64,000 nt of DNA from Parabacteroides massiliensis (GCF_900155425.1 NZ_LT700191.1:855918-919917), one strand, 5' to 3'; counted from the first letter of the stretch, positions 10,401 to 19,295 are shown. Notes: generated from the letters alone by a model not told the origin. Numbers and translations: made by a program.

Positions 10401-10861
10401 GTAGACTTGACAACCACATTTACACCTGGAAGCGGATTTCCTTGCTCATCCCAAACCGTTCCGTTGACATTGATACTTTTCTCCCGTTGCAACTTTTCTT
10501 GTTTCTGAGACAGGATAATTTGCCGCCCCTTGATTTCAAAGTTAATGCCAGCCTCTTTCGACAACTGCTCCATGATCGCGACAATCGTATTGTTCTCGAC
10601 CTGAATGGAGACTTTCTTCTCCAAAACATGCAGCAAGTTGTTCGCATACATAAAAATAAACTCACTATCTTCCTCTATATTACGGAGGATTTCCTTTACT
10701 GTTTTATTTTCCATCTTGACAGTAAAGATTTTCTCTTGCATATACATATCCACTTCTGCTGCTTGCAACAACGAAACTTGAGATAGATAAAAAATGCTAA
10801 GAATTAAGAACAAATAAGTCTTTTTCTTCGCCCAATGGTAAAGAATTCCATTCTTATTCAT
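7490..10861 (-). CDS. SusC/RagA-family TonB-dependent receptor with STN domain
   Basis: 1123 residues. After a signal peptide comes an STN (secretin/TonB short N-terminal) domain at about 45-115, a carboxypeptidase-regulatory-like domain at about 130-210, the plug with SusC-type LVLVDGIERTLDDMDPSEIE, and a 22-strand barrel ending in FGLDVNF. The receptor imports bulky ligands such as oligosaccharides captured by SusD, using TonB energy. The STN domain is the family's route for signalling to a periplasmic FecR domain. That fits the FecR and ECF sigma genes directly upstream on the same strand. It is intact and of normal length. Confidence 0.96.
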   Translation of the reverse strand: MNKNGILYHWAKKKTYLFLILSIFYLSQVSLLQAAEVDMYMQEKIFTVKMENKTVKEILRNIEEDSEFIFMYANNLLHVLEKKVSIQVENNTIVAIMEQLSKEAGINFEIKGRQIILSQKQEKLQREKSINVNGTVWDEQGNPLPGVNVVVKSTNIGTTTDIDGNYFLSVPSKSSVLTFSYIGFEPKEVTVGGLININVNLKEVSTSLNEVVVVGFGSQKRESVVGSITTISPDRLQQSPTRALNNNLAGQLAGVIAVQRSGEPGSDGSNFWIRGISSFQSSGRSPLVLVDGIERTLDDMDPSEIESFSVLKDAAASAVYGVRGANGVILVNTKRGQMGKPNVDVHYEQGFTQPVKLPKFISSADYLSLLDELQLDAGYAQPNYGAELIQKYRDNVDSDLYPNVNWLDAVTKDHASNRRANITVSGGSDILRYALVASYYGERGIFERDRSQTWDSSTKLNKYNMRSNVDVNLTKTTVARISIGGYLQETGGMAYSSDDIFSAAFETPPFVHPAVYSSGEFPRVKQRSNPWVMTTQHGFSTYSSAKIESLFSLEQDLKFLLPGLKLKGVFSFDRYMKSGIVRSKSPDYYNPATGRKEDGSLDLTIADYGQMFLGTEQKTEWGNKATYLEGNLSYSRTFGEHSVEGMFLYNQRDYQDGSVVPYRRMGIAGRASYTYGNRYIAEFNFGYNGSENFSKGKRFGFFPSGAIGYLVSEEPFMEPVKNTLSKLKLRGSWGLVGNDQLSGRRFAYITTIDGGGTEYRWGVNNDYHRSGRYEGDFGVSNLTWETVEKIDAGLEVGLWNALELQVDWFKEKRRDIFMQRNTIPSAAGFKKTPWANFGKVNNSGVDMSLTYNKQLNKDWFVGFRGTFTYAKNEIIEQDEAPGVVGTNRQRTGHPVGQLFGLVADGLFTEDDFVDVENGILKDGIPSHTFTTKVRPGDIKYLDVDGDGAITTMDEKAIGGTYDPQIIYGFGANATFRNVDVNIFFQGNGKTYRFIGGNNFLPGSTLGAMGNVLDNYQDRWTPENPSQNVFYPRLSYGENENNNRNSTWWLRNMSMLRMKDVEVGYRLPKEWIGKIGLRSVRLYLKGSNLLTFSGFKVWDPEVDTGNGMKYPIMKSLSFGLDVNF

Positions 10862-10920
10862 AATTTTACGTAGATTTTAGATTAATCACTAAAGAACTGT
10901 TGATTGGATAAAATCCTCTG

Positions 10921-10946
10921 CCGGATGATACTGCCATATCATCCGG
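10921..10946. terminator. Hairpin between fecR and susC
   Basis: CCGGATGAT and ATCATCCGG form a perfect 9-bp stem with an 8-base loop, followed by TTTTT on the plus strand. Read with the genes (minus strand) it has no downstream T-run. It may therefore partly block or stabilise readthrough from fecR into susC rather than act as a simple terminator. Confidence 0.45.
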
Positions 10947-11008
10947 TTTTTCAAAAAAAACTCTAACTTCTCCTCTTCATGGTATTATTTTTTAGTTAAA
11001 CATGTTAC

Positions 11009-12142
11009 TTACTCTCGTTTCAAATAAATGTTTCCTCCTTCATTATAAACAGAAAGCGGTATCATTGATTTTATATAGTCCATGATTTCATCCGGATTAT
11101 CCCGAAGATCCAGTTTCCCATATATCTGCTCATTTTCCAAAGAGAAGTCGCAAACAACCTTCTTTCCGAAAAAAAGGCTCAAACGAGTTGCCAGTTCTTT
11201 CAAAGTACAGCCGTCCAAAACCATCACACCGTCAACCCATGCCTTGTAATCGCTTGCATTCACTTTTTCTTTCCGACTGCCTTCTTCCCCAAAAACGACC
11301 ATTTCATCCGGATTCATCCGGAACGAACCCTCCCGGCGGTCTTCGACTTCCACCGCTCCTTGGAGCAACACGACACGGCCTTCAGCCATTTGTTTGTAAG
11401 CAAACACATCAAACGAGGTTCCCAATACTTTCACGTCAAACCGATCCGTACACACATAAAACGGACGGCCAGCATCCGGCATTACTTCCAAATAGATCTC
11501 GCCTTCCACATAAATTTCCCGTTTCTTTTCACTGAACATACGTGGATAAACGACTTTCGTCCCTGAATTCACATGCACTTTCGTTCCATCAGACAACAAC
11601 AGACACGATCGTTTCCCTTTCGGGACGATCAATTGGTTATACGAATCTTCGGCACTCCGTTTTTCGACAACATTCCTCTTATTTCCATCTGACTGCGTAA
11701 GCGCATCTGAACCGATACGTATGCAATCCTCATACGTATAATCGACCAGCTCATCTGTTTCCAAACGGTATTGTTCCCAATCAGATATCACCAATGTCAC
11801 ATCCTTGGCCTCTTCCATCGGAAACGACTCCAACTCGGCAACAGCATTCCATATGTTCGCATGAGACACTTTCCCGCCATAGCTCTGCCACAAACCGACC
11901 AACACTGCTACAGATGCTGCAACAAAAGCCACAAGAAGATAAACACACTTCCGGCTTTTCCGTTTCGGCAAACCAACAGCTTCTTCCTGCAACGGACGAA
12001 TACGACGCAACACCTTTTCACGGATCGAATCGACCACATCAGCCTCTATTTCCGGCTCACAATCATCCCAAAAGAAATCCAGTTTCTCCCGGATTTCCTC
12101 ATCCATTTCGGCTGTATAACGATTTTCTTTCCGAAGATTCAT
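11009..12142 (-). CDS. FecR-family anti-sigma factor
   Basis: 377 residues. A short cytoplasmic N-terminal region (about 1-65) is followed by one membrane segment (about 67-85), a FecR domain (about 175-275, with GTKVHVNSGTKVVYPRMF and VLGTSFDVFAYK) and a DUF4974-type C-terminal domain. It would hold the ECF sigma factor encoded just upstream and release it when the STN domain of the receptor signals ligand. Gene order sigma, fecR, susC, susD supports this. The start MNLRKENRY was kept, as no later ATG gives a better site. Confidence 0.94.
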   Translation of the reverse strand: MNLRKENRYTAEMDEEIREKLDFFWDDCEPEIEADVVDSIREKVLRRIRPLQEEAVGLPKRKSRKCVYLLVAFVAASVAVLVGLWQSYGGKVSHANIWNAVAELESFPMEEAKDVTLVISDWEQYRLETDELVDYTYEDCIRIGSDALTQSDGNKRNVVEKRSAEDSYNQLIVPKGKRSCLLLSDGTKVHVNSGTKVVYPRMFSEKKREIYVEGEIYLEVMPDAGRPFYVCTDRFDVKVLGTSFDVFAYKQMAEGRVVLLQGAVEVEDRREGSFRMNPDEMVVFGEEGSRKEKVNASDYKAWVDGVMVLDGCTLKELATRLSLFFGKKVVCDFSLENEQIYGKLDLRDNPDEIMDYIKSMIPLSVYNEGGNIYLKRE

Positions 12143-12247
12143 TTTTAACTTTATCTTATAGCTTATATAATAATAGACGCAAAAACAGCCAAGAATCTCT
12201 TACACTCTTTGGCATTTTTTTTGCTCTCAGAAAAAAAGAAATTATAA

Positions 12248-12793
12248 TCAACGTGATTTATTCAGAATCAATGCGATCCGATCAATGGCTCTCGATATGT
12301 GCACATCAATCGTTTTTACCGAAATGCCAAGCATACCGGCAATCTCTTTGTAAGGAATTCTTTCTATTTTCGCCAATAAAAAAACCTCCTTGCATTTGGG
12401 AGGCAAGGAAGCTATTGCCCGATTGATCGCGCAGATCTCTTCTTCACTGATCAAATCATGATCCGGCGATTTGATAACCGGCAAATGGAATTCTTCAATC
12501 TCTTCTATAGAAATATCATCATTGTGCCTGCACTGCCTCAAATAGGATATTGCCCTGTTACGAACTAAAACCAACAACCAAGACTTGAACTCACGAACTG
12601 TATCCAAACAATGCCTCCCGTTCCAGACTTCAATAAAGACATCCTCCACGATCTCTTCCGCGACCTCTCGCAAACGAACATATCCTAACGCAAGATGATA
12701 CAAATCTTTCCCGTATAAATCAATAATGGAACGGAAAGCCTGCTGATCTCCGTCCATCAAAGCATACAATAAAGATTTTCGTTCATCCATCAT
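12248..12793 (-). CDS. ECF RNA polymerase sigma-70 factor (FecI-like)
   Basis: 181 residues with ECF sigma region 2 (LYHLALGYVRLREVAEEIVE, about 32-51) and region 4 helix-turn-helix (IPYKEIAGMLGISVKTIDVH, about 145-164). Members of this Bacteroidales ECF group are controlled by FecR proteins and activate the neighbouring SusCD-type locus. It is transcribed toward fecR, about 100 bases away. There is no second sigma in the window. In related gut species such sigma/anti-sigma loci are often tied to host glycans, but that is family knowledge, not visible here. Confidence 0.95.
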   Translation of the reverse strand: MMDERKSLLYALMDGDQQAFRSIIDLYGKDLYHLALGYVRLREVAEEIVEDVFIEVWNGRHCLDTVREFKSWLLVLVRNRAISYLRQCRHNDDISIEEIEEFHLPVIKSPDHDLISEEEICAINRAIASLPPKCKEVFLLAKIERIPYKEIAGMLGISVKTIDVHISRAIDRIALILNKSR

Positions 12794-13099
12794 ATTCTTT
12801 TTTGGCGCGTAAAAATAAGAAAAATGAATGTCCTCATGTTATTCATTTAACAAAATTTAAATCGACAAGTAATCCAGATTACATGATCTGAAACATCCTA
12901 TGCCGAAGAAAAGAGAGGCAAATAATAAACCTATAAGGGGATAAAAACAGTTTGATTTCTATCTACAATAATACGGAAAGAGTTTTAAACATAGGACTTA
13001 CGGCTTGGAAAGAAAACGATATACCTTTAAGCAAAAGGAGAGGTGTGTCCCGTAAATATCATTTTTTGACACACCCCTCTTTTTTTACTTATCGTGATA
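12794..13099. other. Intergenic region upstream of the ECF sigma gene
   Basis: No gene was found in these 306 bases. The left part must hold the sigma-gene promoter, but no clear TAnnTTTG box was seen. The right part holds the metK terminator at 13038-13080. Confidence 0.5.
13038..13080. terminator. metK terminator
   Basis: AGAGGTGTGTC and GACACACCCCTCT form a long stem just downstream of the metK stop codon. There is a T-run on the plus side and a shorter CTCCTTTT on the minus side, so it can probably work in both directions. Confidence 0.65.
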
Positions 13100-14386
13100 T
13101 TAAAGGCCGAATGCCTCTTTTACCTTGTCGACGTAATCCAGTTTTTCCCAGGTAAACAGTTCTACTTCGCAGATGGTCGGTTTCGGGTTGTAACGAGAGG
13201 TAAATGTTTTCGTCACAACCTGCGGTTTACGTCCCATATGACCGTAAGAAGCCGTTTCCAAGTAGATAGGGTTACGCAGTTTCAGACGTTCTTCGATTGC
13301 TTTCGGACGCATGTCAAACAGGTTCCATATCTTTTCAGCTATCTCCCCATCCGTCATTTTCACATTGGCACGGCCGAATGTATTGACGAAGATATTCATC
13401 GGTTTAGCCACACCGATCGCATAAGAAACCTGTACCAGTATTTCATCAGCCACACCGGCAGCAACCAGGTTCTTCGCGATATGGCGAGCGGCATAAGCGG
13501 CAGAACGGTCAACCTTCGAAGGGTCTTTTCCGGAGAATGCACCACCACCGTGAGCACCCTTGCCACCGTATGTATCCACAATGATCTTACGGCCTGTCAG
13601 ACCGGTATCGCCGTGAGGACCGCCGATCACGAACTTTCCGGTCGGGTTCACATGATAGATGATGTCATCATTGAACAACGCCTGGACATGAGCCGGATAC
13701 TGGGCCTTTACACGCGGGATCAGAATGTTCTTCACATCTTCAGCAATCTTTTTCTGCATAGCCAGATCCGCTTCTTCCTGTGTGATGCCTTTTGCCGTGA
13801 TAAATTCATCGTGTTGTGTGGAAACAACAATCGTATCGATGCGCAGCGGTTTCCCGTTGTCGTCATATTCAATCGTCACCTGGCTCTTCGCATCCGGACG
13901 GAGATAAGGCATCAAGTCGTTTTCATTTTTACGTATCTCGGCAAGCTCCCACAACAGGCTGTGTGAAAGATCCAAGGCCAGAGGCATGTAGTTTTCTGTT
14001 TCGTTGGTGGCATACCCGAACATCATACCCTGGTCGCCCGCACCTTGGTTATAAGGATCTTCGCGTTCGACACCACGGTTAATGTCGCCGCTCTGTTCAT
14101 GGATAGAAGAGAACACGCCACATGATTTCGCTTCAAACTGGTATTCGCTTTTCGTATAGCCAATCTTCTCGATCACGTTACGGACTACATCCTGTACATC
14201 CACGTAAGCACTTGATTTTACTTCTCCAGCCAAGACAACCTGTCCGGTTGTAACAAGGGTTTCGCAAGCAACTTTAGAGTTCTTGTCATAAGCCAGGAAC
14301 TCATCCAGCAAAGCATCCGATATCTGATCGGCTACTTTATCGGGGTGCCCTTCGGACACCGATTCGGAGGTGAATAAATAACTCAT
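13100..14386 (-). CDS. metK: S-adenosylmethionine synthetase
   Basis: 428 residues. MetK makes S-adenosylmethionine from methionine and ATP. Signature motifs are visible: [13 protein letters not shown] near residue 15, GAGDQG near 120, and [19 protein letters not shown] near 270. The start MSYLFTSES at 14384-14386 was chosen because it matches the conserved N-terminus; in-frame codons upstream read through a repeat-rich leader. The putative promoter lies ~215 bases upstream, leaving an unusually long 5' untranslated leader that may be regulatory (see 14387-14594). The gene is otherwise ordinary and single. Confidence 0.97.
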   Translation of the reverse strand: MSYLFTSESVSEGHPDKVADQISDALLDEFLAYDKNSKVACETLVTTGQVVLAGEVKSSAYVDVQDVVRNVIEKIGYTKSEYQFEAKSCGVFSSIHEQSGDINRGVEREDPYNQGAGDQGMMFGYATNETENYMPLALDLSHSLLWELAEIRKNENDLMPYLRPDAKSQVTIEYDDNGKPLRIDTIVVSTQHDEFITAKGITQEEADLAMQKKIAEDVKNILIPRVKAQYPAHVQALFNDDIIYHVNPTGKFVIGGPHGDTGLTGRKIIVDTYGGKGAHGGGAFSGKDPSKVDRSAAYAARHIAKNLVAAGVADEILVQVSYAIGVAKPMNIFVNTFGRANVKMTDGEIAEKIWNLFDMRPKAIEERLKLRNPIYLETASYGHMGRKPQVVTKTFTSRYNPKPTICEVELFTWEKLDYVDKVKEAFGL

Positions 14387-14594
14387 CGTTTTTTGAATTG
14401 ACAATCGACAATTGAGAATTGAAATTAAAAGGCGTAACCCCAATAAAGTCAACAGGCAATCGGCAATTGACGGTTAATAAATCAAATAAATGGATTGACG
14501 GGGGAAATTTGCTTTGCCGGACGGCAGTAAAAAGGACTTGTTTTTAGCATTTTTTCCTGTGGTTGCAAGCAATACAAATCTATCCACATCAATT
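14387..14594 (-). promoter_or_regulatory. metK: Long structured metK leader, candidate riboswitch
   Basis: About 208 bases lie between the inferred transcription start and metK. On the minus strand the proximal part contains UGCC-GUCC-GGCA (plus 14515-14526), a GCUUG/CAAGU pair (14566-14570 with 14536-14540), and the string AAUGCUAAAAA between them. The last resembles the conserved core of SAM-II riboswitches, but I could not fold or search it. The distal part is made of ATTGAC/CAATTG repeats. A SAM-sensing leader in front of metK would be logical; this remains a hypothesis. Confidence 0.4.
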
Positions 14595-14645
14595 CGGATG
14601 CAAAAATACGAAACAATTGACAATCGGCAATTGATAACCGGCAAT
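14397..14645. repeat. CAATTG-type short repeats around metK
   Basis: Several degenerate copies of GACAATTGACAATTG / CGGCAATTGA lie at 14397-14421, 14455-14475 and 14613-14645. The same unit recurs at 51593-51658. They are dispersed intergenic repeats, and one copy supplies the -33 part of the putative metK promoter. Confidence 0.6.
14601..14631 (-). promoter_or_regulatory. Putative metK promoter
   Basis: Minus-strand ATTG (14628-14631), then 19 bases, then TATTTTTG (14601-14608), fits the TTTG-N19-TAnnTTTG pattern with one -33 mismatch. It implies a transcription start near 14594. Confidence 0.45.
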
Positions 14646-14836
14646 TATTTTTTCTTTTTAGTGTTGCGCAAGGCTTTTTTATACTTGAACTCGGCTCTCA
14701 TCTTGGCAGCACCGGACTTATGCGTGCCACGCAGAAAATCCGAGAACTTGATTTTTCTCTCTCCGGCATTTTCATCTTTTCCTTTTTTCTTAAAGACCAT
14801 GCCACCGCCGGTCAAGATTCTTTCTTTATCATTCAT
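14645..14836 (-). CDS. Small basic conserved protein of unknown function
   Basis: 63 residues, very rich in lysine and arginine, ending NTKKKK. It has a glycine-rich start (RILTGGGMVFKKKGK) and no membrane segment. Its ATG overlaps the folK stop codon by four bases (ATGA), so it is translationally coupled as the last gene of the ftsX-folK run. I do not recognise a function. The charge suggests nucleic-acid or ribosome contact, which is inference only. The coupling and clean ending make it a credible gene rather than a chance frame. Confidence 0.7.
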   Translation of the reverse strand: MNDKERILTGGGMVFKKKGKDENAGERKIKFSDFLRGTHKSGAAKMRAEFKYKKALRNTKKKK

Positions 14837-15291
14837 AATCGTTCTTTTAAATCTATTATACGTTCTTTCAACACAGGATGCACGACAAAAGGAGCGATTT
14901 CGGACAAAGGGTCCATCACGAACTTCCGTTCATGCATAAGAGGATGCGGCAAGGTAAGCCCCGGTATCTGCAAAACCTCGTCGTCATACAGAAGGATATC
15001 GATATCGATAATACGGTCATGATAGACTCCGTTGCTTTTTTCCGCGCGGCCCAGCTCCTTTTCAATCTGCTGGGTTATCTGCAATAATTCCAACGGAGGG
15101 AAGGAGGTCTTCAATTTAACAGCCGCATTCAAGAAAAAGTTCTCCGATTCGAAGCCCCACGGTTCCGTCTCGTAGAAACCGGAAAGGGCGAGAACATCTC
15201 CCACCCTTTCAGCCAACAACGCAGCGGCTGTTATCATGTTCCGTCGCTTATTCCCGATATTGGTTCCTAAGCCCAGATATGCAATTGCCAT
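14833..15291 (-). CDS. folK: FolK, 6-hydroxymethyl-dihydropterin pyrophosphokinase
   Basis: 152 residues. FolK transfers pyrophosphate from ATP to 6-hydroxymethyl-7,8-dihydropterin in folate synthesis. Family motifs: GLGTNIGNKRRN at the N-terminus, the substrate-binding EPWGFESENFFLNAAV near residue 44, the metal-binding RIIDIDILLYDD near 93, and LPHPLMHERKFVMDPL near 113. It lies 11 bases after queA and overlaps the following small gene. It is complete, with no fused FolB or FolP domain. Confidence 0.95.
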   Translation of the reverse strand: MAIAYLGLGTNIGNKRRNMITAAALLAERVGDVLALSGFYETEPWGFESENFFLNAAVKLKTSFPPLELLQITQQIEKELGRAEKSNGVYHDRIIDIDILLYDDEVLQIPGLTLPHPLMHERKFVMDPLSEIAPFVVHPVLKERIIDLKERL

Positions 15292-15302
15292 AAATATCCG
15301 TT

Positions 15303-16352
15303 TTACAGGATCAACATGGCATCGCCATAAGCGCCGAAACTATATTTCTCTTTCAATGCGACATCATAAGCATCCATGATCAGGTCATATCCGCCGAAAG
15401 AAGCCGTCATCATCAACAGGGTAGACAGTGGCATATGGAAGTTTGTGATCATGCAGGACGCCACACTGAAATCATACGGCGGGAAGATAAACTTGTTGGT
15501 CCATCCTTCAAACTCTTTCAGATGCCCATCCGTGCTGACTGCCGTCTCGATAGCACGCATCACGGACGTACCGACAGCACAAATCTGGTGTCCGCTGTCC
15601 TTTGCCCTATTCACGGTATTCACCACATCAGCGTTCACAACCATCTGTTCGGAGTCCATCTTATGTTTGGTCAGGTCTTCCACATCTATTTCACGGAAGT
15701 TGCCCAAGCCGGAATGCAGTGTCAGGAAAGCGAACTGGCAATCCTTGATCTCCAAGCGTTTCATCAGCTCGCGGCTAAAATGGAGACCTGCTGCGGGAGC
15801 CACGACAGCCCCTTCTTCCGTCGCAAAAATATTCTGGTAACGCTCTTCGTCCTCCGGTTCGACAGGACGGTCGATATATTTAGGCAGCGGGGTTTCACCC
15901 AATGCATACAGTGCTTTCTTAAATTCATCGTGATTTCCGTCATAAAGGAAACGCAAGGTACGGCCGCGTGATGTCGTGTTGTCGATCACCTCAGCTACCA
16001 TCGAATCATCTTCACCAAAATACAGTTTATTGCCGATACGGATTTTACGGGCAGGATCGACCAATACATCCCAAAGACGAAGATCTTCATTCAGTTCACG
16101 CAACAGAAAAACCTCGATACGGGCACCTGTCTTTTCTTTGTTTCCGTATAAACGGGCAGGAAAAACCTTTGTATTATTGAAGATGAATACATCCTTTTCT
16201 CCGAAATAGCTCAACAAGTCTTTGAATACTTTATGTTCGATCTCACCGGTCTTGCGATCAATAACCATCAATCTGGACTCGTCCCTGTTTTTTGCCGGAT
16301 GGAGAGCAATCAACTCCTGCGGTAAGTTAAATTTGAATTTCGACAGCTTCAT
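15303..16352 (-). CDS. queA: QueA, tRNA preQ1(34) S-adenosylmethionine ribosyltransferase-isomerase
   Basis: 349 residues. QueA uses SAM as ribosyl donor to convert preQ1 in tRNA to epoxyqueuosine. Motifs: start [19 protein letters not shown], then [33 protein letters not shown] and [16 protein letters not shown]. Length and order are normal for the family. It stands between truB (38 bases upstream) and folK (11 bases downstream) in an apparent operon that includes two tRNA-modification genes. Confidence 0.96.
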   Translation of the reverse strand: MKLSKFKFNLPQELIALHPAKNRDESRLMVIDRKTGEIEHKVFKDLLSYFGEKDVFIFNNTKVFPARLYGNKEKTGARIEVFLLRELNEDLRLWDVLVDPARKIRIGNKLYFGEDDSMVAEVIDNTTSRGRTLRFLYDGNHDEFKKALYALGETPLPKYIDRPVEPEDEERYQNIFATEEGAVVAPAAGLHFSRELMKRLEIKDCQFAFLTLHSGLGNFREIDVEDLTKHKMDSEQMVVNADVVNTVNRAKDSGHQICAVGTSVMRAIETAVSTDGHLKEFEGWTNKFIFPPYDFSVASCMITNFHMPLSTLLMMTASFGGYDLIMDAYDVALKEKYSFGAYGDAMLIL

Positions 16353-16390
16353 AATATATAATTTCTATTTTTATTTTATTCTTATCATTA

Positions 16391-17101
16391 TCAATCCTCA
16401 CAATCCTTCCCGACTGTGATATTTTCATCTAAAAAGGCATCGATATCTTCGGGAGACATACATTTGTCCAACGTGACGTCTCCGATACGAGTCCTTTCGA
16501 GGGCAATCAGATGAGCCCCCGACTGAAGGGAGACACCGATATCGCGTGCCAAGGCGCGGATATAAGTACCTTTGCTGCAAACCACCCGTATCTTGATTAC
16601 CGGCAACTCACACTCCAACAGCTCCATTTCATCGATCACAAGCGTCTTGGACTTCAATTCCACCTCTTCTCCTTTACGAGCCAACTCATACGCCCGTTTA
16701 CCATCTACCTTGCAAGCCGAAAAGACCGGCGGGATCTGCTGGATCGTTCCCACGAACGACTGCAATACCCTCTCTACCTCCTCACGGGTAATATGTTCTG
16801 TCGGATATACTCCGTCTATCTCTTTTTCCAAATCGAAAGAAGGCGTCGTCTCCCCCAACTTCAGGGTAGCGACATACTCTTTCGTCTGATATTGAAATTC
16901 GTCTATCCTCTTGGTGGCCTTGCCCGTACACACGATCATTACCCCTGTCGCCAACGGGTCCAAAGTTCCGGCGTGTCCCACTTTTATCTTTTTCACCTTC
17001 AGTTTCCGCGATAACTTATAGCGAAACTTGTTCACCAGGTCAAAGGAGGTCCACTTTAAAGGCTTATTGAAATATAATACTTCTCCTGCTATAAAATCCA
17101 T
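16391..17101 (-). CDS. truB: TruB, tRNA pseudouridine-55 synthase
   Basis: 236 residues. TruB makes the universal pseudouridine at position 55 of the tRNA T-loop. The catalytic aspartate lies in VGHAGTLDPLATGVMIV near residue 45. The N-terminus GEVLYFNKPLKWTSFDLVNK and the later KGTYIRALARDIG block are also typical. The C-terminal PUA-like tail is short, as in other members of the phylum. Its start is two bases after the uppP stop, so the genes are cotranscribed. Confidence 0.96.
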   Translation of the reverse strand: MDFIAGEVLYFNKPLKWTSFDLVNKFRYKLSRKLKVKKIKVGHAGTLDPLATGVMIVCTGKATKRIDEFQYQTKEYVATLKLGETTPSFDLEKEIDGVYPTEHITREEVERVLQSFVGTIQQIPPVFSACKVDGKRAYELARKGEEVELKSKTLVIDEMELLECELPVIKIRVVCSKGTYIRALARDIGVSLQSGAHLIALERTRIGDVTLDKCMSPEDIDAFLDENITVGKDCED

Positions 17102-17103
17102 TC

Positions 17104-17904
17104 TTATTTAAGTAATGTACAGGCAATTGTAACCAAACCCGCAATTGCACAATAGATGGCGAAATAAATCAGTTTTCCCTTCTTTACGATATTGATCATC
17201 CATTTACAAGCGACACATCCCGCTACGAATGCAGCAATAAAACCGACCACCAATGACAGTGCCGGAATATCGCCCGCTACCGCTTCGCCTTTTACCGCTT
17301 TCATGACATCCAGCAACGCTTCACCCAAAATCGGGGGAATAACCATCAGGAACGAAAACTGGGCCAGTTTCGCCTTATTGTTTCCTAATAACAAACCGGT
17401 CGCAATCGTTGTTCCGGAACGGGAAAGTCCCGGCATCACGGCACATGCCTGAGCCAGACCGATGATGAAGGCATCCTTCATCGAGATATTCTCTTTCTGG
17501 CGAGGTTTGGCATAATAGGAAAAGGTGAGCAACGCAGCCGTCAGCAACAACATGCAGCCGACGATCAGCAGCCCCGATCCGAAAATATCTTCCACCGTAT
17601 CCTTGAAGAACACGCCTACAATACCGATAGGAATCATCGAAATCAGGATATTGATCACGTAACGGGTTTCTGCGTTCATCTTGAACTTAAACAAACCGCG
17701 GAATATCCATTCGATCTCTTTCCATAGAATTACCAACGTGCTAAGCACGGTCGCCACATGGACAACGATCGTAAAAGCCAAATTTTCTTCTCCTTGAATC
17801 CCGAACAAAGCAGAACCGATAGCCAAATGCCCGCTACTGCTGACCGGCAGGTATTCCGTAAGCCCCTGAAGAATCCCCAACACTAAAGCTTCAAACCAAC
17901 TCAT
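17104..17904 (-). CDS. uppP: UppP/BacA, undecaprenyl-diphosphatase
   Basis: 266 residues, a multi-span inner-membrane enzyme that dephosphorylates undecaprenyl diphosphate, recycling the lipid carrier for cell-wall and O-antigen synthesis. The two catalytic boxes are visible: [15 protein letters not shown] (about 14-28) and [17 protein letters not shown] (about 155-171). About eight hydrophobic segments are present. The ATG overlaps the DUF3098 stop (ATGA), showing translational coupling. Loss-of-function changes are not seen. Confidence 0.96.
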   Translation of the reverse strand: MSWFEALVLGILQGLTEYLPVSSSGHLAIGSALFGIQGEENLAFTIVVHVATVLSTLVILWKEIEWIFRGLFKFKMNAETRYVINILISMIPIGIVGVFFKDTVEDIFGSGLLIVGCMLLLTAALLTFSYYAKPRQKENISMKDAFIIGLAQACAVMPGLSRSGTTIATGLLLGNNKAKLAQFSFLMVIPPILGEALLDVMKAVKGEAVAGDIPALSLVVGFIAAFVAGCVACKWMINIVKKGKLIYFAIYCAIAGLVTIACTLLK

Positions 17905-18143
17905 TCTGCTACTTCCTTATTTTTGCCGTTTCTCAAAATACCGAAAATCATCAATACGAAACCGATCACCGTCACGGCCGGAGCCACAACTATACGGCGG
18001 GAGCTGAAAATCTCCGGATTGAAACCCGTCGGATCCTGTGAACCGCCGCCACTCATCAACATAAAACCAATCGCGATGATAGCAACAGCAACAGCGATCA
18101 AAATAAAATTTTCTTTTCCAAAAGCAAAATCTCTCTTAGCCAT
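17901..18143 (-). CDS. DUF3098 small membrane protein
   Basis: 80 residues from the ATG at 18141-18143 ([17 protein letters not shown]). There are two membrane segments (about 13-30 and 50-70) separated by a short loop with [11 protein letters not shown], the DUF3098 pattern of Bacteroidota. Function unknown. The constant position between ftsX and uppP suggests a link to cell envelope or division, but this is inference. It overlaps uppP by four bases and begins four bases after the ftsX stop codon. Confidence 0.88.
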   Translation of the reverse strand: MAKRDFAFGKENFILIAVAVAIIAIGFMLMSGGGSQDPTGFNPEIFSSRRIVVAPAVTVIGFVLMIFGILRNGKNKEVAE

Positions 18144-18147
18144 ACAT

Positions 18148-18999
18148 TTATATATAATATAGTTTATCAACACCCATTCGTAAATACTTGTTCACCGCAA
18201 AAACCGTAGCCGTAACCGAAAGCAGGATCCCCATTACCAAGACACCGGCATAAACAATTATCAACGCTTTAACATCCAGCAACTGAATGAAACCTGACAA
18301 TTCGTTCTGTAAATAATACAACGCGCCCGTCAGCATTAATATTGCAAGGATAGAAGCAAAAATACCGCTGACCACATTATACCGTACAAACGGCCTCCTG
18401 ATAAAGCCGGGCGTAGCTCCCACCAGCTTCATCGTATGGATCAGGAAACGTTTGGAATAAATCAGCAGGCGAATCGTGTTGCCGATCAGCACGAACGAAA
18501 TGGCCATCAGTATGACGGCAAGCGTAAGCAGGATCAGGCTGACACGTTTCACATTGTCGTTCACCATCTGCATCATGTCCTTGCGGTAAAGCAAATCGGA
18601 AACGGAAGTATAGTTCTTTATTTTCTTTTCGATCAATTGCAGGCTGTCGGCATTGGCATATTCCGAATGCAATTTTACTTCAATCGAAGCCTGTAGCGGG
18701 TTAAAGCCCAAGAACGTTTCGGGATTTTCGCCCAACTCCTCTTCGAGTTCCTTTGCCGCTTGTTCTTTCGAGATATATTCGGTCGATTTGATATATGGCA
18801 AGGCATCCAGCGTTTTTTGCATTTTCTTTATATCCGCCTCTTTCTGATTATCTTTCAGCACGATCGAGAACGATATGTTTTCTTTCACATATACGGAAAG
18901 CTTATTTCCCAACAATCCTATCAGAAATACAAGTCCCAACAGAAACAGTACCAACGCGATACTTATAATGGAAGTCAGACGAGAATGAAATTGAGACAT
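18148..18999 (-). CDS. ftsX: FtsX, cell-division ABC permease
   Basis: 283 residues from ATG 18997-18999 (MSQFHSRLTSIISIALVLFL). There is one N-terminal membrane segment, then an extracytoplasmic domain (about 40-150, with VKENISFSIVLKD and YISKEQAAKELEEELGE), then three C-terminal segments: the FtsX layout. With FtsE it links division-site signals to peptidoglycan hydrolases. No ftsE is in the window. It heads the operon through DUF3098, uppP, truB, queA and folK. An upstream in-frame start would add 12 residues with no signal value, so the shorter form was taken. Confidence 0.94.
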   Translation of the reverse strand: MSQFHSRLTSIISIALVLFLLGLVFLIGLLGNKLSVYVKENISFSIVLKDNQKEADIKKMQKTLDALPYIKSTEYISKEQAAKELEEELGENPETFLGFNPLQASIEVKLHSEYANADSLQLIEKKIKNYTSVSDLLYRKDMMQMVNDNVKRVSLILLTLAVILMAISFVLIGNTIRLLIYSKRFLIHTMKLVGATPGFIRRPFVRYNVVSGIFASILAILMLTGALYYLQNELSGFIQLLDVKALIIVYAGVLVMGILLSVTATVFAVNKYLRMGVDKLYYI

Positions 19000-19147
19000 A
19001 ACCTTATTGTTATTAAATAAAGCGAGGAGATGCATTCAGAGAATACACCTCCTAATTTTTCTGCAAAAGAACAAATAATTTATGAAATAGCGGGTACTTT
19101 ACAATTCTTTAACTACAGCTATGCGAGCATGAATAGGAAAAAGACGA

Positions 19148-19177
19148 ATCCCCGACGATGATATCACCGCCGGGGAT
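19148..19177. terminator. Bidirectional terminator
   Basis: ATCCCCG and CGGGGAT close a hairpin with inner complementarity. It is flanked by TTGTTTTTT on the plus strand and TCGTCTTTTT on the minus strand. It likely separates the DUF6383 gene from ftsX. Confidence 0.65.
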
Positions 19178-19201
19178 TGTTTTTTAACTGCTTTCGCCCA
19201 T

Positions 19202-19253
19202 CACGGGTATACCGGCAGAAGAACTTTATTTCAATACTTTAGTATTCTAATAC
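19202..19253 (+). repeat. Dispersed CACGGGTATACC...TTTAGTATT element, copy 1
   Basis: It shares the ordered blocks CACnGGnATACCGGCA, GAACTTT, TTCAATA and CTTTAGTATT with 39375-39437, and more loosely with the minus strand upstream of the DUF6383 gene (23285-23343). Its function is unknown. Confidence 0.5.
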
Positions 19254-19295
19254 GATCGCTTGTTCACCTGTCGCAGAATACTTGCCGTTGTTTGC

